Positions 1 through 9,459 of a stretch of DNA of 64,000 nucleotides are shown here, piece after piece. Source of the stretch: JAPPKS01 sp963667895 (GTDB lineage: Bacteria; Poribacteria; WGA-4E; PCPOR2b). The DNA is taken from assembly GCA_965223985.1 (NCBI GenBank), contig OZ245030.1, positions 1,922,001 to 1,986,000 on the forward strand, given 5' to 3'. A program made the translations under genes and the position numbers. The notes below the pieces were generated by a model that saw only the letters and a list, made by a program, of their open reading frames with translations, made no database searches and was not told where the DNA came from. The stretch's first letter is position 1. Each line of letters begins with the position of its first letter.

Positions 1-363
1 AATGTCGATGGCGAGGTTGTCCTGTATGCAGATGAAGCGACACCTGCAATCCGCAGTGCCATTGATGAGAGCGAACGTCGGCGGAAAATTCAGATGATGT
101 ATAATGAACAACACGATATTACACCAGCGACAATCAACAAAGCCATTCACAACCTGATTGATGAGCTTGCTGCAGATGAGACAAAATCGTCGGAAGCAAC
201 CGTGCCTATCATTCCAGTGGAAACCCATCCGGAAGAAATCCAACCGTTGATTGCCAAGTTGACGACGGAGATGCAGACTGCGGCGGCGGATCTGGAGTTT
301 GAACGAGCAGCAGCTTTGCGCGATCAGATTTCAGAGATTAAACGCGAGTTTGCAGAGCATTAA
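1..363 (+). CDS. uvrB: UvrABC excinuclease subunit B, C-terminal end (partial)
   Basis: Only the last 120 codons are present; the gene begins before the window. UvrB is the damage-verifying helicase-like subunit of nucleotide excision repair. The visible part begins with the residues NVDGEVVLYAD, continues through the ESERRRKIQMMYNEQH segment that follows the last helicase motif of UvrB, and ends with a UVR domain (the LEFERAAALRDQI motif), which in this family contacts UvrC. Reading is open from base 1 to the TAA at 361-363. The linker before the UVR domain is of ordinary length. The family assignment is firm because both the helicase tail and the UVR motif are seen. Confidence 0.93.
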   Translation, partial: NVDGEVVLYADEATPAIRSAIDESERRRKIQMMYNEQHDITPATINKAIHNLIDELAADETKSSEATVPIIPVETHPEEIQPLIAKLTTEMQTAAADLEFERAAALRDQISEIKREFAEH

Positions 364-527
364 AGCAAGGTGAAGCATAGAACGGACAGCTCTACTGTTC
401 AAGAACCTGCAACTTGTTCTTCAGTAGGATGGCTCAAGTCAATTTATTTCTTGCATTTCTGCATAAGGTGTGCTAAAATCAGCTTGAATCGGAAAACACG
501 TTTCCATACAGAAAGTGAGGACAATGG

Positions 528-800
528 ATGTTTGTTTGTACTGCTTGTGGGTATTTGTGGAAAGCGGCAGAAAGTCCGCCCGAAGAGTGTCCTGCGTGCG
601 CAGCGCCGAAAGAGAAATACATCCCTTATGATGACCGGGCCGAACGGTGGGTGAAGCGAGCCGTCGCTCAGCATGTAATGTATCCTGATGAGGAGGGTGC
701 AGACCTCCGGGATGAGAATTCAGCCTTGTCTTCTCATATCCGGTTTGCGCTTGTTGGATTTGTTGAAGGTGTCAAGAAGGCTGGAGACCTTGAAGGATGA
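528..800 (+). CDS. small rubredoxin-like protein
   Basis: A 90-residue protein. Residues 1-32 form a rubredoxin-like knuckle pair: C4-x2-C7 (CTAC, followed by GYLW) and, about 14 residues later, CPAC, then an aromatic IPYD segment, as in the iron-binding rubredoxin tail of rubrerythrins. Four cysteines would bind Fe or Zn. The remaining 55 residues (WVKRAVAQH onwards) are not a domain I recognise. The ATG at 528 follows a GTGAGG ribosome-binding site at 515-520; another ATG at 524 is out of frame. A strong terminator follows directly. The metal-binding fold is well supported; an electron-transfer role is inferred. Confidence 0.75.
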   Translation: MFVCTACGYLWKAAESPPEECPACAAPKEKYIPYDDRAERWVKRAVAQHVMYPDEEGADLRDENSALSSHIRFALVGFVEGVKKAGDLEG

Positions 801-825
801 CTTTTTAACATAAGCATTTCCCTCT

Positions 826-857
826 GCTCAGAAACAATAGTTTCTGGGCTTTTTTTT
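826..857 (+). terminator. rho-independent terminator
   Basis: GCTCAGAAAC (826-835) pairs with GTTTCTGGGC (840-849) across a four-base loop, with one G-T pair, and is followed by eight T residues. It closes the transcript of the rubredoxin-like gene and separates it from the M16 pair. Confidence 0.85.
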
Positions 858-896
858 GGAAGTCAGCAAGTTGTCAGCATCTAAAGAAGAATTGTG

Positions 897-2447
897 ATGC
901 AACTATTCGGAGTTGTCGTGTCTAAGATTATAAAGGAAATCAGCTTTCTCAATTGGGTTTTACTTATTCTATGTCCCACAGCGTTAAATGCTGCCGGGTT
1001 TGAAGAAATCGAACAGAACATCCGGGAGCATGTTCTATCTAACGGCATGAAGTTCATCATCCTAGAACGGCATGACGCTCCTGTTTTTTCTGGATATATT
1101 CATGTCGATGTCGGCAGCAGTGACGAAGTCATCGGGAATACAGGGATTGCCCACGTCTTTGAACACATGGCATTCAAAGGGACAACAACCCTTGGAACAG
1201 AAGACTACGCAAAAGAAAAATCCATTATGGACAAAATGGATAGCGTGTTCGACGAACTCAGAACCGAACGGGCAAAAGGCGATCGTGCGAATGTGGAGAA
1301 CTTGAAGGAATTAGAAACGGAATTTAAAGCTTTAGAAAAGGAAGCGGCTCAATATTCTGACGGCGAGGAATATGCAAAGATCCTAGAGCAAGAGGGCGCT
1401 GTGGGAGTGAATGCAGGTACATCTGCTGATTATACAGTGTATTTTTATAGCCTCCCCTCAAATAAGCTCGAGTTGTGGATGGCGCTCGAATCTGAGAGGT
1501 TTTTTGAGCCTGTGCTCAGAGACTTCTTCAAAGAGAAAGAGGTCATCAAGGAAGAGCGACGTCTAAGGACTGAAAGTAGTCCAGTTGGGAGGTTAATTGA
1601 GGAACTCAAAGGACTTGCCTATCTAGCACATCCCTATGGACAACCGATTATCGGTCATATGTCAGATATTAACACAACGACGCGAGCCGAAGCCCTTCAA
1701 TTTTTTGAAGAACACTATACGCCCAGAAATATGGTTGCGGCGATCGTTGGTGATGTCAATGCCGATGAGGTGATTCAAATGGCGGAGAAATACTTTGGCA
1801 GGCTGCCCTCTCGGCCGGATTTGCCGCTCGTTGAGACTGTTGAGCCGAAGCAGTTAGGTGAGCGGCGTGTCAGGATTGTGGAGCAAACACAACCCGTCAT
1901 AGTGCTTGCTTACCATAAGCCCGAAATCAGAAATCCGGATAACCCCGTGTTTAATGCAATCACCGATATTCTGGCTTCAGGGCGGACATCGCGCTTGTAT
2001 AAAAAATTGGTCCGAGACGAGAAAATCTCGATTTCGGCAGGAGCCTTTCCAGGGTTTCCTGGTCAAAAATATCCAAATCTATTTGTTTTCTATTCGTTTC
2101 CCGCTCAGGGACATACGAACGTAGAAAATGAAGAAATTGTTCTGACTGAGATTGAGGCACTCAAAACGGACTTGGTTTCGGAAGTTGAATTAAAAAAGGT
2201 CAAACGGCGTGCTAAGGCAGAGTTAATTCATTCACTGCGTTCTAGTAGTGGGTTAGCCAGTATGTTGTGTAGTTCTGAATTTCTCTTGGGAGACTGGCGA
2301 GAACTCTTCAAGTCCCTTGACCGAATTGACAAGGTAACGGCTGAAGATATCAAGCGGGTGGCGAATGAATATTTTGTAAGTTCCCGTCGATCCGTTGCTG
2401 AGATTGTGACAGAGGCAACCAAGGAAGAAGCGGAGGCGGATGAATGA
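897..2447 (+). CDS. secreted M16 family zinc metalloprotease (active-type subunit)
   Basis: An M16 (pitrilysin/PqqL/processing-peptidase) zinc protease of 516 residues. The inverted zinc motif H-x-x-E-H is seen as HVFEH near residues 86-90, followed by MAFKGT; the distal glutamate is probably in the VIKEERR segment. The N-terminus has a hydrophobic stretch ending in LNAAG, consistent with a signal peptide and periplasmic export. A GTG at 894 immediately precedes the ATG at 897; the ATG is preferred because AAAGAAGA at 883-890 then sits at a workable distance. The stop overlaps the next gene as ATGA, so the two are translationally coupled. The partner lacks the zinc motif, which is the familiar two-gene layout of bacterial M16B proteases that work as heterodimers. 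The substrate is unknown. Confidence 0.9.
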   Translation: MQLFGVVVSKIIKEISFLNWVLLILCPTALNAAGFEEIEQNIREHVLSNGMKFIILERHDAPVFSGYIHVDVGSSDEVIGNTGIAHVFEHMAFKGTTTLGTEDYAKEKSIMDKMDSVFDELRTERAKGDRANVENLKELETEFKALEKEAAQYSDGEEYAKILEQEGAVGVNAGTSADYTVYFYSLPSNKLELWMALESERFFEPVLRDFFKEKEVIKEERRLRTESSPVGRLIEELKGLAYLAHPYGQPIIGHMSDINTTTRAEALQFFEEHYTPRNMVAAIVGDVNADEVIQMAEKYFGRLPSRPDLPLVETVEPKQLGERRVRIVEQTQPVIVLAYHKPEIRNPDNPVFNAITDILASGRTSRLYKKLVRDEKISISAGAFPGFPGQKYPNLFVFYSFPAQGHTNVENEEIVLTEIEALKTDLVSEVELKKVKRRAKAELIHSLRSSSGLASMLCSSEFLLGDWRELFKSLDRIDKVTAEDIKRVANEYFVSSRRSVAEIVTEATKEEAEADE

Positions 2448-4702
2448 GAAAAATCGCATTTTATACACTTCTATACGGCTTAACGTCTATACTAATTGCA
2501 TGTGCGGGTAAACAGATGGCACCCCAGCAGCAATCCGCGGTAGTTTCGAGTGACGCACTCGAACTGTCAGATGCAGAAATAGCGCAATCAGAGGAGCGGC
2601 GCGATGAATCTTTGGACACTTCTTTAGAGGTGGAAGCACCAAGAAAAAAGCCACATGAGGGGCTTGTCTACCCACCATTGAACCAGCCGCGGCCACCGGT
2701 TCCCCAAAAGGTCGAATTGGACAATGGGATAATCGTCTATCTGTTAGAAGATCACGAATTTCCGATTATTGAAATTTCCGCGTGGATTCACACCGGTTCA
2801 ATCTACGAACCAGCGGACAAAATTGGGTTGGCGGAGATTACCGGGGCAGTCATGCGAACGGGTGGAACCACGGGTAAAACCGGAGATGAACTTGATGAAA
2901 TTCTGGAGAGTCTGGCCGCATCTGTTGAAACGAGTATCGGTGACGATTCAGGTTCCGCGTCGATGTCGGTTTTGAAAGAGGATCTCGATACAGGGCTATC
3001 CATCCTCGCCGATGTTCTCATGAATCCTGCGTTCCGAGAGGACAAAATCGAGTTAGAAGTGGTGCAGCATCGTAGCGCCATAGCACGACGAAATGATGAT
3101 CCAACAAGTATCACGGCGCGAGAATTCCGGAAACTCATCTATGGTGCAGACAGTCCTTATGCGCGTACAACCGAATATGATACGATAAACAATATTACTC
3201 GTGATGACCTCGTGGCTTTCTATCAGAAGTATTTCCACCCGAACAACCTCCTAATAGGTGTTCTTGGAGACTTCGAATCCGCTGCTATGCTGGCAACGAT
3301 TCGGGAGGTCTTCAAGGAATGGGAACCTGTAGAGATTGATTTACCTGAAAAACCTGCAATTCCTGAAACGTATGCGAGGAAAGTTGCTCTAGTAAACAAG
3401 AATGACGTGAACCAAACAAATATCCGTATGGGACACATTGGCTGGTTGCGCAATAATGAAGACTATCCCGCTCTGGTCGTGATGTCTCAAATTCTCGGGA
3501 TTGGATTTTCTAGCCGGTTGATGAACACGATCCGAGTTGAAAAAGGGCTCGCATATTCTGTCGGAAACAACTATGGCGCTGGCTACGACCTTCCCGGAAT
3601 ATTCTTCATCTCATGTGGAACCAAATCGGAAACCACTGTGATGACAATCGAAGCGATTTTGGAAGAGGTCGAGAAGTTGCAATCAGAGGGGATAACGGAT
3701 GAGGAATTGAAACAGGCGATTGATGGCTTTATGAATTCTTCTGTGTTTGACTATGATACTAAGGGAGAAATTCTGTCTCGAGCGCTCCGGTATGAATACT
3801 ATGAATATCCACAGGATTTCGTTGAGCAACTCATGGCGGGGATTCGGGAGGTCACAAAAGCAGATGTCAAGCGCGTAGCTAGTGAGTACCTACATCCAGA
3901 CAGATTTGCCCTCATTGCTGTTGGCAAGTCTAACGATTTTGATAAGCCACTGAATTCCCTTGGAGATGTTACTGAAGTCGATATTGCCATTCCAGCTCCT
4001 TCCCCTGAACCTGTTCCCGAGGCTGGTGAAGAAACTGTTACAAGGGGAAAGGAGATTCTGGGGTACGTCATCGAAGCGCACGGCGGGCTTGATAAATTAA
4101 AGCAGGTGAAAAACATCGTTACCACAGGTAGAATGGTTGTAAATACACCCGGTGGAATGATGGAGCTTGATGGAGAGGTAACATTAGTATTACCGACAAA
4201 AGCGCGGTTTGATATAAAGATGCCTGCTGTGGGGATGCAGATGAGTCGGATCTATGACGGTCAATCGGCGTGGATGGTGATGCCTCAGGGAGTTCAACCC
4301 CTCCCTGCAGCTTTTGTTGAAGAGGCGAAAAAAGAAATTTTTAGGGATAGTATTCACCTACTGACCTATATTTCTGACAAAGAAGCATCTGTTCAGTATC
4401 TTGGTGTGGAAGATGTGAAAGGCAAAATGACAGATGTCGTACTGGTCGGAAATACGCCAGCCGGTTCCCTTAAGCTCTTTATCGACCAGGAAACAAAGCA
4501 TATCGTTAAAAAGGAGTATCAAGCGTTAACGGAGCAAGGACCCGCCGAGCGAGAAGAGTTCTTAGACGCCTATCGAGAAGTCTCTGGGGTGATGGTTGCC
4601 TTTCATACCGTTTTGGTCGATAACGGTGAGCAATCTGCCGAAATCACGTTCAGCGAAGTCATGCTCAACGCCGAGGTGGATGAATCGCTGTTCGAGAAAT
4701 AG
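2444..4702 (+). CDS. M16-like lipoprotein (inactive-type subunit) fused to a LolA-like domain
   Basis: A 752-residue lipoprotein. The N-terminus has a signal peptide with lipobox L-I-A-C at residues 17-20, so the product should be lipid-anchored. Residues about 80-510 are an M16 tandem domain. The position of H-x-x-E-H reads as GLAEIT, without histidines, so it should not bind zinc. The substrate-binding R...Y pair typical of the non-catalytic subunit is seen in SSRLMNTIRVEKGLAYS. Residues about 535-752 form a separate domain (LVLPTKARFDIKMP, RIYDGQSAWMVMP) that resembles outer-membrane lipoprotein-sorting (LolA/LolB-like) beta folds. The ATG overlaps the upstream stop by four bases. Together the two genes probably encode one envelope protease complex. 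The fused C-terminal domain is the unusual part; its role is not known. Confidence 0.85.
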   Translation: MRKIAFYTLLYGLTSILIACAGKQMAPQQQSAVVSSDALELSDAEIAQSEERRDESLDTSLEVEAPRKKPHEGLVYPPLNQPRPPVPQKVELDNGIIVYLLEDHEFPIIEISAWIHTGSIYEPADKIGLAEITGAVMRTGGTTGKTGDELDEILESLAASVETSIGDDSGSASMSVLKEDLDTGLSILADVLMNPAFREDKIELEVVQHRSAIARRNDDPTSITAREFRKLIYGADSPYARTTEYDTINNITRDDLVAFYQKYFHPNNLLIGVLGDFESAAMLATIREVFKEWEPVEIDLPEKPAIPETYARKVALVNKNDVNQTNIRMGHIGWLRNNEDYPALVVMSQILGIGFSSRLMNTIRVEKGLAYSVGNNYGAGYDLPGIFFISCGTKSETTVMTIEAILEEVEKLQSEGITDEELKQAIDGFMNSSVFDYDTKGEILSRALRYEYYEYPQDFVEQLMAGIREVTKADVKRVASEYLHPDRFALIAVGKSNDFDKPLNSLGDVTEVDIAIPAPSPEPVPEAGEETVTRGKEILGYVIEAHGGLDKLKQVKNIVTTGRMVVNTPGGMMELDGEVTLVLPTKARFDIKMPAVGMQMSRIYDGQSAWMVMPQGVQPLPAAFVEEAKKEIFRDSIHLLTYISDKEASVQYLGVEDVKGKMTDVVLVGNTPAGSLKLFIDQETKHIVKKEYQALTEQGPAEREEFLDAYREVSGVMVAFHTVLVDNGEQSAEITFSEVMLNAEVDESLFEK

Positions 4703-5047
4703 TCCCATTTTAAGCGTATATATATATACCTCAATTCTCGAACTCTAGTCCGTATTCACATCGGGGATCCATTGACTTAATGGGCATTCAACCCAAGTCG
4801 AACGTGTTGTGTGTACCAAAAAGGCGGTCGTTATGGAGCCTCATGAGACGATGGTGTGGAGCACTGCCTAGTCAATCTTGGCGACAATCTGCTGAAGAAG
4901 CATCTCCCCCGCCGTGACGCGAGTAGGATTTCCAATTTTTCGTCCATTTGCAGATTTGTCCAATATGTAGACCGTGCAGATTTAAGAAATAAACGGGTTC
5001 GATTCAGTTCTTCATATTATGTGTCGTGGCTTTGTGCATTCCCCAAC
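4703..5047. other. intergenic stretch without a recognised gene
   Basis: There is a short alternating TA tract near 4719-4728. A reading frame joined to the next gene runs back to 4856 (GTG), but its first 64 codons are polar and unlike the family, so they are treated as non-coding leader. No clear promoter or terminator is seen. Confidence 0.4.
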
Positions 5048-5824
5048 ATGAAGCAAATCTTTTTTCAGATTAACAACCGATTGAAGTTAATAGTTCTTGA
5101 GTTGCAAGAATTCACACTTTTCCTCGGTCGTGTGATTCGCAGCCTATTCCGAAGACCACGATATTGGGCGGATCTCTTTGACCAGATGGATATTCTGGGT
5201 GTCGGATCGCTTGTCATTGTGCTAATCGCGGGGTGTTGCGTTGGGGCTATTATTTCAATGGAAACCTTGTTCCAACTCCAGTCATACGGTGCTCAGTCTT
5301 TCCTCGGCCGAGTAACTGGCGATTCAATTGTCCGAGGCGCGGGGCCCGTCTTCACAGCGATGATTGTTTCCAGTCGTATTTGCCCAGCAACTGCCGCGGA
5401 GTTAGGCTCGATGCAAGTGAGTCAACAGATTGATGCGCTCGTGACGATGGGTATTGACCCCATTCGCAAACTGATTGCGCCGCGTATCATCGCTAGTTTT
5501 TTTATATTCCCAGCCCTTACATGCGCCCATGCCGTAGCTGCCATTCTGTCAGGTGGTTTAGTTGCTCAGTTGTCGGGGGAATTAACACTATTGCGTTTTT
5601 TAAGAGAGTCTTTGGTCGAAATTTCCTCTGGAGACGTGCTTTGGGGGTTGATGAAATCAGTTGTGTTCGGTTTGGTGGTGGTAACGCTTGCCTGCTACTC
5701 CGGCATTCGAGTTTCGGGTGGGGCAGTTGGAGTGCGAAAAGGCGCCACGAATGCAGCGGTTAACGCAATTCTGCTCATCCTTGTATTTGACTTTCTGGTG
5801 ATTAGTCTGGGTCGTTCGCTCTGA
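5048..5824 (+). CDS. mlaE: MlaE-like ABC transporter permease (lipid transport)
   Basis: An integral membrane permease of 258 residues in the MlaE/YrbE family, part of the phospholipid (MCE) transporter linking inner and outer membranes. Diagnostic segments are GAIISMETLFQLQSYGA, a central ATAAELGSMQVSQQIDAL helix and the MGIDPIRKLIAPR loop that docks on the ATPase; five or so hydrophobic helices follow. The start at 5048 (MKQIFF) gives the usual family length; the frame is open upstream to 4856, but that extension is not family-like. No clear ribosome-binding site is visible, so the start is the uncertain part. The ATPase and MCE genes follow on the same strand. Confidence 0.88.
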   Translation: MKQIFFQINNRLKLIVLELQEFTLFLGRVIRSLFRRPRYWADLFDQMDILGVGSLVIVLIAGCCVGAIISMETLFQLQSYGAQSFLGRVTGDSIVRGAGPVFTAMIVSSRICPATAAELGSMQVSQQIDALVTMGIDPIRKLIAPRIIASFFIFPALTCAHAVAAILSGGLVAQLSGELTLLRFLRESLVEISSGDVLWGLMKSVVFGLVVVTLACYSGIRVSGGAVGVRKGATNAAVNAILLILVFDFLVISLGRSL

Positions 5825-5982
5825 TACCGGATAACCACGTCAGTAGGTCTAATTTTTTGAGGTTCGAAGTGAAGCGATTTGTCGCTGCCACTGGTTTGCT
5901 CGCTTAACACAAGGACTTGCCTGACTACGAATGAAAATGCAAGAAATTTCATGGAACTAGCTTCTTAGTGGTCGTTTAATTA

Positions 5983-6741
5983 ATGATTTTACTGAAAAAT
6001 ATCAACTTTTCCTACGGGGATACCCAAATCCTCAAAGATATCACATTTGATATCCCGGCTGGTGAAGTGACTGCGATTCTTGGTCCAAGTGGATCCGGAA
6101 AGACTACGCTACTTCGTATCTTAACCGGATTGCTCAAACCTGCGAGCGGTGAAATCTGGATGAGTGGGAAGAGTTTGATGGCTTTGTCTGAATCAGAACA
6201 ACAACACATTCGAAATAAAATGGCGATTGTTTTTCAGAACGGCGCGCTTTTTGATTCACTCAGTGTTTGGGAAAACATCGCGTTCCCCCTTTATGAGCGC
6301 TTTTCAATGCCTCTACTAGTAATTCGGCAGGAAGTTGAAAAACTCCTTGAAAAATTTGGTTTGCAGAACGCCGACGAATTGACAATTAATCAATGCAGCG
6401 GCGGGATGCAGATGCGGGTTGCAATTGCACGCGCTTTTGCCTGTCATCCTGAGATTATTCTTTACGATGAACCGACCTCTGGACTCGATCCGATCGCGCG
6501 TGACCGCATCTGTGATTGTATTCAAAAGCAACAGTTCCAGCGCAATGTAACATCGGTACTCGTGACCCATCAGCTGACCACCGCGTTCCGCATTTCCAAG
6601 CGTTTCATTTGCCTCTACGATGGAGAAATTCATTTTGACGGCACTGCTGATGAATTAACGGTATCAAAAGATCCCTATATCCAACGGTTCATCCAACCTT
6701 CGAAGCGGGTTTATCGGGCTCTCGATTCTGATCTGACCTAA
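5983..6741 (+). CDS. mlaF: MlaF-like ABC transporter ATPase
   Basis: A 252-residue ABC ATPase. The Walker A is GPSGSGKTT, the Q-loop is in VFQNGALFDSL, the signature is CSGGMQMR (the usual leucine replaced by cysteine), the Walker B is IILYDEPTSGLDP and the H-loop is VTHQ. The NGALFDSLSVWENIAFPL segment is characteristic of the MlaF/Ttg2A branch. It should energise the MlaE-like permease encoded 158 bases upstream. The start ATG at 5983 fits the family N-terminus (LLKNINFSYG). The intervening 158 bases contain no gene I can see. Confidence 0.92.
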   Translation: MILLKNINFSYGDTQILKDITFDIPAGEVTAILGPSGSGKTTLLRILTGLLKPASGEIWMSGKSLMALSESEQQHIRNKMAIVFQNGALFDSLSVWENIAFPLYERFSMPLLVIRQEVEKLLEKFGLQNADELTINQCSGGMQMRVAIARAFACHPEIILYDEPTSGLDPIARDRICDCIQKQQFQRNVTSVLVTHQLTTAFRISKRFICLYDGEIHFDGTADELTVSKDPYIQRFIQPSKRVYRALDSDLT

Positions 6742-6793
6742 TATCCAATGTTTAATGCCGAGTGCCTATTATATATTCACGGAGATGAAATTC

Positions 6794-8122
6794 ATGCGAT
6801 TACAAAGAACACAAGTCACTTGGTCTCAATTGCGAGTGGGGATTTTTTCGGGTATCTGTCTGGTAATTATACTTTGGTTTCTGTTTTACCGGGAAAATGG
6901 ACTGAGAGCCATTCGTAGCCAATTTACCGTTGAGACGATTATCGATTCTGCATCAGGGGTCAAACGGGGTACTCCCGTCCGCTTGGCTGGAATTGAAGTT
7001 GGAGAAGCGAATAAAGTTGAATTCATTCATCAAGAGGGGTTGCATAAAGTCCGAATCCAGATGGCACTGAGCAAAAATGCAGCCGAACACCTCAGAAGCG
7101 ATTCGATTGTCCAAGTAAAGTCTGCAGGGCTAACTGACAACAGGGTTATTGAGATTTCATTAGGCACCTCCGATGGTAGCCTAGTTGCAGACGGCGACAC
7201 ATTGTCGAGCATTGTACCGATGGAAGCAACTGTCGTCTTGAATCAGATAATGGCGCTCAGCAACAGCATGAATAGTTTCTTGAGCAGATTCGAGAGTCTT
7301 GTCAATCAACTTCAAGTGGGTGATGGTACATTTGCACAATTACTGAAGGATGGGAAAATCTACCAAAACCTGCACCAAGCAACTCAAGGTGTTTCCCATT
7401 TGATGTCAAATTTAAACGAGGGTCAAGGCCTCCTTCCTCAATTACTTTCCGACGGACAACTTGCTGAGAATATTACACAGAGTGCTGCTTCAACGGCAGC
7501 TTGGGGCAAACAAATTACCAATGGAGAAGGCACGTTGGGCAAGCTAAGCATGGATGCTGCACTCTTCGATCAGGCGTTAATCCTAGCAACAAAAGGAGAT
7601 CGAGTATTGGAGAACCTTGAGGCTCGCTTGGAGGCGGCAATTGTTTTGACGGAGGTACTGGTTCAAAAAATATCCCACGGTGAAGGAACGGCTGCAAAGT
7701 TTGTCAACACACCGGAACTGTACAATCAAATTCACGCCTCGGCTGAAAGGATGGAGCAGTTTATAGAGCTTGCGCAGTCGGGTGAAGGAACAGTCGGTCA
7801 GTTCATGTCGGATGCGATGTTTGCCGAACAGGTTTCAGCAATTACGGCCTCGCTCGCAACGTTGACCCAAAAACTCAATACTCCCGGAAATACGTTCGAC
7901 ACACTTGCAACGGGATCGGGTTTGGTGGATAGCCTGCTTGCAACGACGGTTCATTTGGAATCCATCTTGACAAAAGTCAACAACGGAGAGGGTTCTCTGG
8001 GCAAATTGACTGATGATCAGCAGACCGCCGAAAGTCTTTCACAACTAATCGCCAATCTCAGGACACTTATTGCAGACATCCATGCAAATCCGAAGAAGTA
8101 CGTTAAGCTCAGCCTTTTTTAG
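6794..8122 (+). CDS. mlaD: MlaD-like MCE domain protein with GEGT repeats
   Basis: A 442-residue protein. It has one N-terminal transmembrane helix (about residues 15-35), then an MCE domain (GVKRGTPVRLAGIEVGEANKV), then a long alpha-helical tail. The tail carries at least four spaced repeats of the form G-[ED]-G-T-x-G-[KQ]-[LF] followed by a D/L-rich segment. MCE proteins bind lipids as periplasmic hexamers. The ATG at 6794 is preferred because GGAG at 6781-6784 lies nine bases before it; ATGs at 6785 and 6755 are alternatives. It follows mlaF by 52 bases and precedes the lipid-synthesis-like PLP enzyme, so this is probably one operon. Confidence 0.88.
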   Translation: MRLQRTQVTWSQLRVGIFSGICLVIILWFLFYRENGLRAIRSQFTVETIIDSASGVKRGTPVRLAGIEVGEANKVEFIHQEGLHKVRIQMALSKNAAEHLRSDSIVQVKSAGLTDNRVIEISLGTSDGSLVADGDTLSSIVPMEATVVLNQIMALSNSMNSFLSRFESLVNQLQVGDGTFAQLLKDGKIYQNLHQATQGVSHLMSNLNEGQGLLPQLLSDGQLAENITQSAASTAAWGKQITNGEGTLGKLSMDAALFDQALILATKGDRVLENLEARLEAAIVLTEVLVQKISHGEGTAAKFVNTPELYNQIHASAERMEQFIELAQSGEGTVGQFMSDAMFAEQVSAITASLATLTQKLNTPGNTFDTLATGSGLVDSLLATTVHLESILTKVNNGEGSLGKLTDDQQTAESLSQLIANLRTLIADIHANPKKYVKLSLF

Positions 8123-8202
8123 AATTGACAATAGAGCTGTCTCTGAACCATTCAAATCATACTTCCAAGCTTTTTACTGTTAAGTATGGATTGGGAGGCG
8201 CA

Positions 8203-9414
8203 ATGGATCTATTTGAAAAGTGTTTCCATTTTACCAGCGGTAAAAGTGTCCTTGGGAAAGGGACCAAAGAAGCACGAGAAGCAGGACTCTATCCTTACTT
8301 CATCCCAATCCAAGAATCAAGAGATACTGAAGTCATTATTAATGGCGAAAAAAAGGTAATGATCGGCTCCAATAATTACCTCGGTTTGACGCATCACCCG
8401 AAGGTTCTTGAAGCTGCCGCAGATGCCGCTCAGAAATATGGCTCTGGCTGCACGGGAAGTCGCTTTCTGAACGGAACACTCGATATACACATCGCGCTCG
8501 AAGAAGCGCTTGCCGAATTTGTGCATATGGAAGCTGCGTTGGTTTTTAGTACTGGCTTTCTAGTGAACCTTGGTGTGATTGATGCAATTGTAAAACGCAA
8601 GGACATCGCATTCATTGATGCCTTGAGTCACGCGAGTATCGTCGATGCATGTTTGTTCTCTCGGGGCGAAATGGTAAGGTTTGCGCACAACGACTTAGAA
8701 GATCTCAGCCGCAGGTTGGAAATGGCGACTTCCCAAGGAGGTAAGCTCATAGTTGTGGAAGGTATTTACAGTATGGAAGGCGATGTGGCTGATCTTCCCG
8801 GTATCGTGAAAGTTGCCCAAAAATACGATTGCCGGTTGATGGTTGACGATGCCCACGCAGTTGGTGTTCTTGGACCAACCGGCGCAGGAAGTGCTGAACG
8901 TTTTGATGTTGAAAACGAGGTGGACCTCATTATGGGGACATTCAGCAAGTCTTTTGCATGCATAGGAGGCTTTATCGCCGGTGAAGCAACTGTCCTCGAC
9001 TACCTGAAACACCATAGTCGTAGTTTGATCTTTAGTGCAAGCATGCCCCCGTCAGCCGTTGCAACCGTACATGCAGCGTTAGAAATCATCAAGTCCGAAC
9101 CGGAACGGCGCGAGCGGCTCTGGCAAAATACCCGAAAGATGCAGGAGGGGTTCCGATCGCTGGGATATGACATCGGTCAGTCTGATTCCCCTATTATCCC
9201 GATTCTCACCGAAGATGACACAACAGCCTTGATACTTTGGAGACGTCTACTTGACGAAGGGATTTTCACCAATCCGGTTCCAAGCGCAAGTTCTGCTGTG
9301 CCACCGGGAGGCTCCCGCCTTCGCACAAGCTATATGGCAAACCATACCGATGATCACCTCGACTTTGTACTTGACAAGTTTGCGAAACTCGGCAAAGAAT
9401 TGGGGATTATCTAA
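8203..9414 (+). CDS. serine palmitoyltransferase-like PLP enzyme (alpha-oxoamine synthase family)
   Basis: A 403-residue fold-type I PLP enzyme of the alpha-oxoamine synthase family, which condenses an amino acid with an acyl-CoA (AONS, KBL, SPT). Seen: GSNNYLGLTHHPKV, the GSGCTGSRFLNGT segment, SHASI, VEGIYSMEGDVA, the cofactor-binding DDAH and the Schiff-base lysine in GTFSKSF. The TGSR-x-x-NG and SHASI-x-DA patterns are closest to what I know of bacterial serine palmitoyltransferase, although 2-amino-3-ketobutyrate ligase cannot be excluded. The ATG at 8203 is chosen because GGGAGG at 8193-8198 precedes it; the frame is open to a TTG at 8125 without family support. The neighbours (Mla transporter upstream, ceramide-synthase-like GNAT downstream) favour a sphingolipid role, which is inference. 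Confidence 0.85.
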   Translation: MDLFEKCFHFTSGKSVLGKGTKEAREAGLYPYFIPIQESRDTEVIINGEKKVMIGSNNYLGLTHHPKVLEAAADAAQKYGSGCTGSRFLNGTLDIHIALEEALAEFVHMEAALVFSTGFLVNLGVIDAIVKRKDIAFIDALSHASIVDACLFSRGEMVRFAHNDLEDLSRRLEMATSQGGKLIVVEGIYSMEGDVADLPGIVKVAQKYDCRLMVDDAHAVGVLGPTGAGSAERFDVENEVDLIMGTFSKSFACIGGFIAGEATVLDYLKHHSRSLIFSASMPPSAVATVHAALEIIKSEPERRERLWQNTRKMQEGFRSLGYDIGQSDSPIIPILTEDDTTALILWRRLLDEGIFTNPVPSASSAVPPGGSRLRTSYMANHTDDHLDFVLDKFAKLGKELGII

Positions 9415-9459
9415 ATACTGAAGATTGAAAGCAATCTATCCTAGTTATCAATATTCAAC

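Noticed and set aside
370..654. 94-codon frame overlapping the rubredoxin-like gene
   Set aside because: The rubredoxin-like frame has cysteine motifs and a ribosome-binding site; this one has neither.
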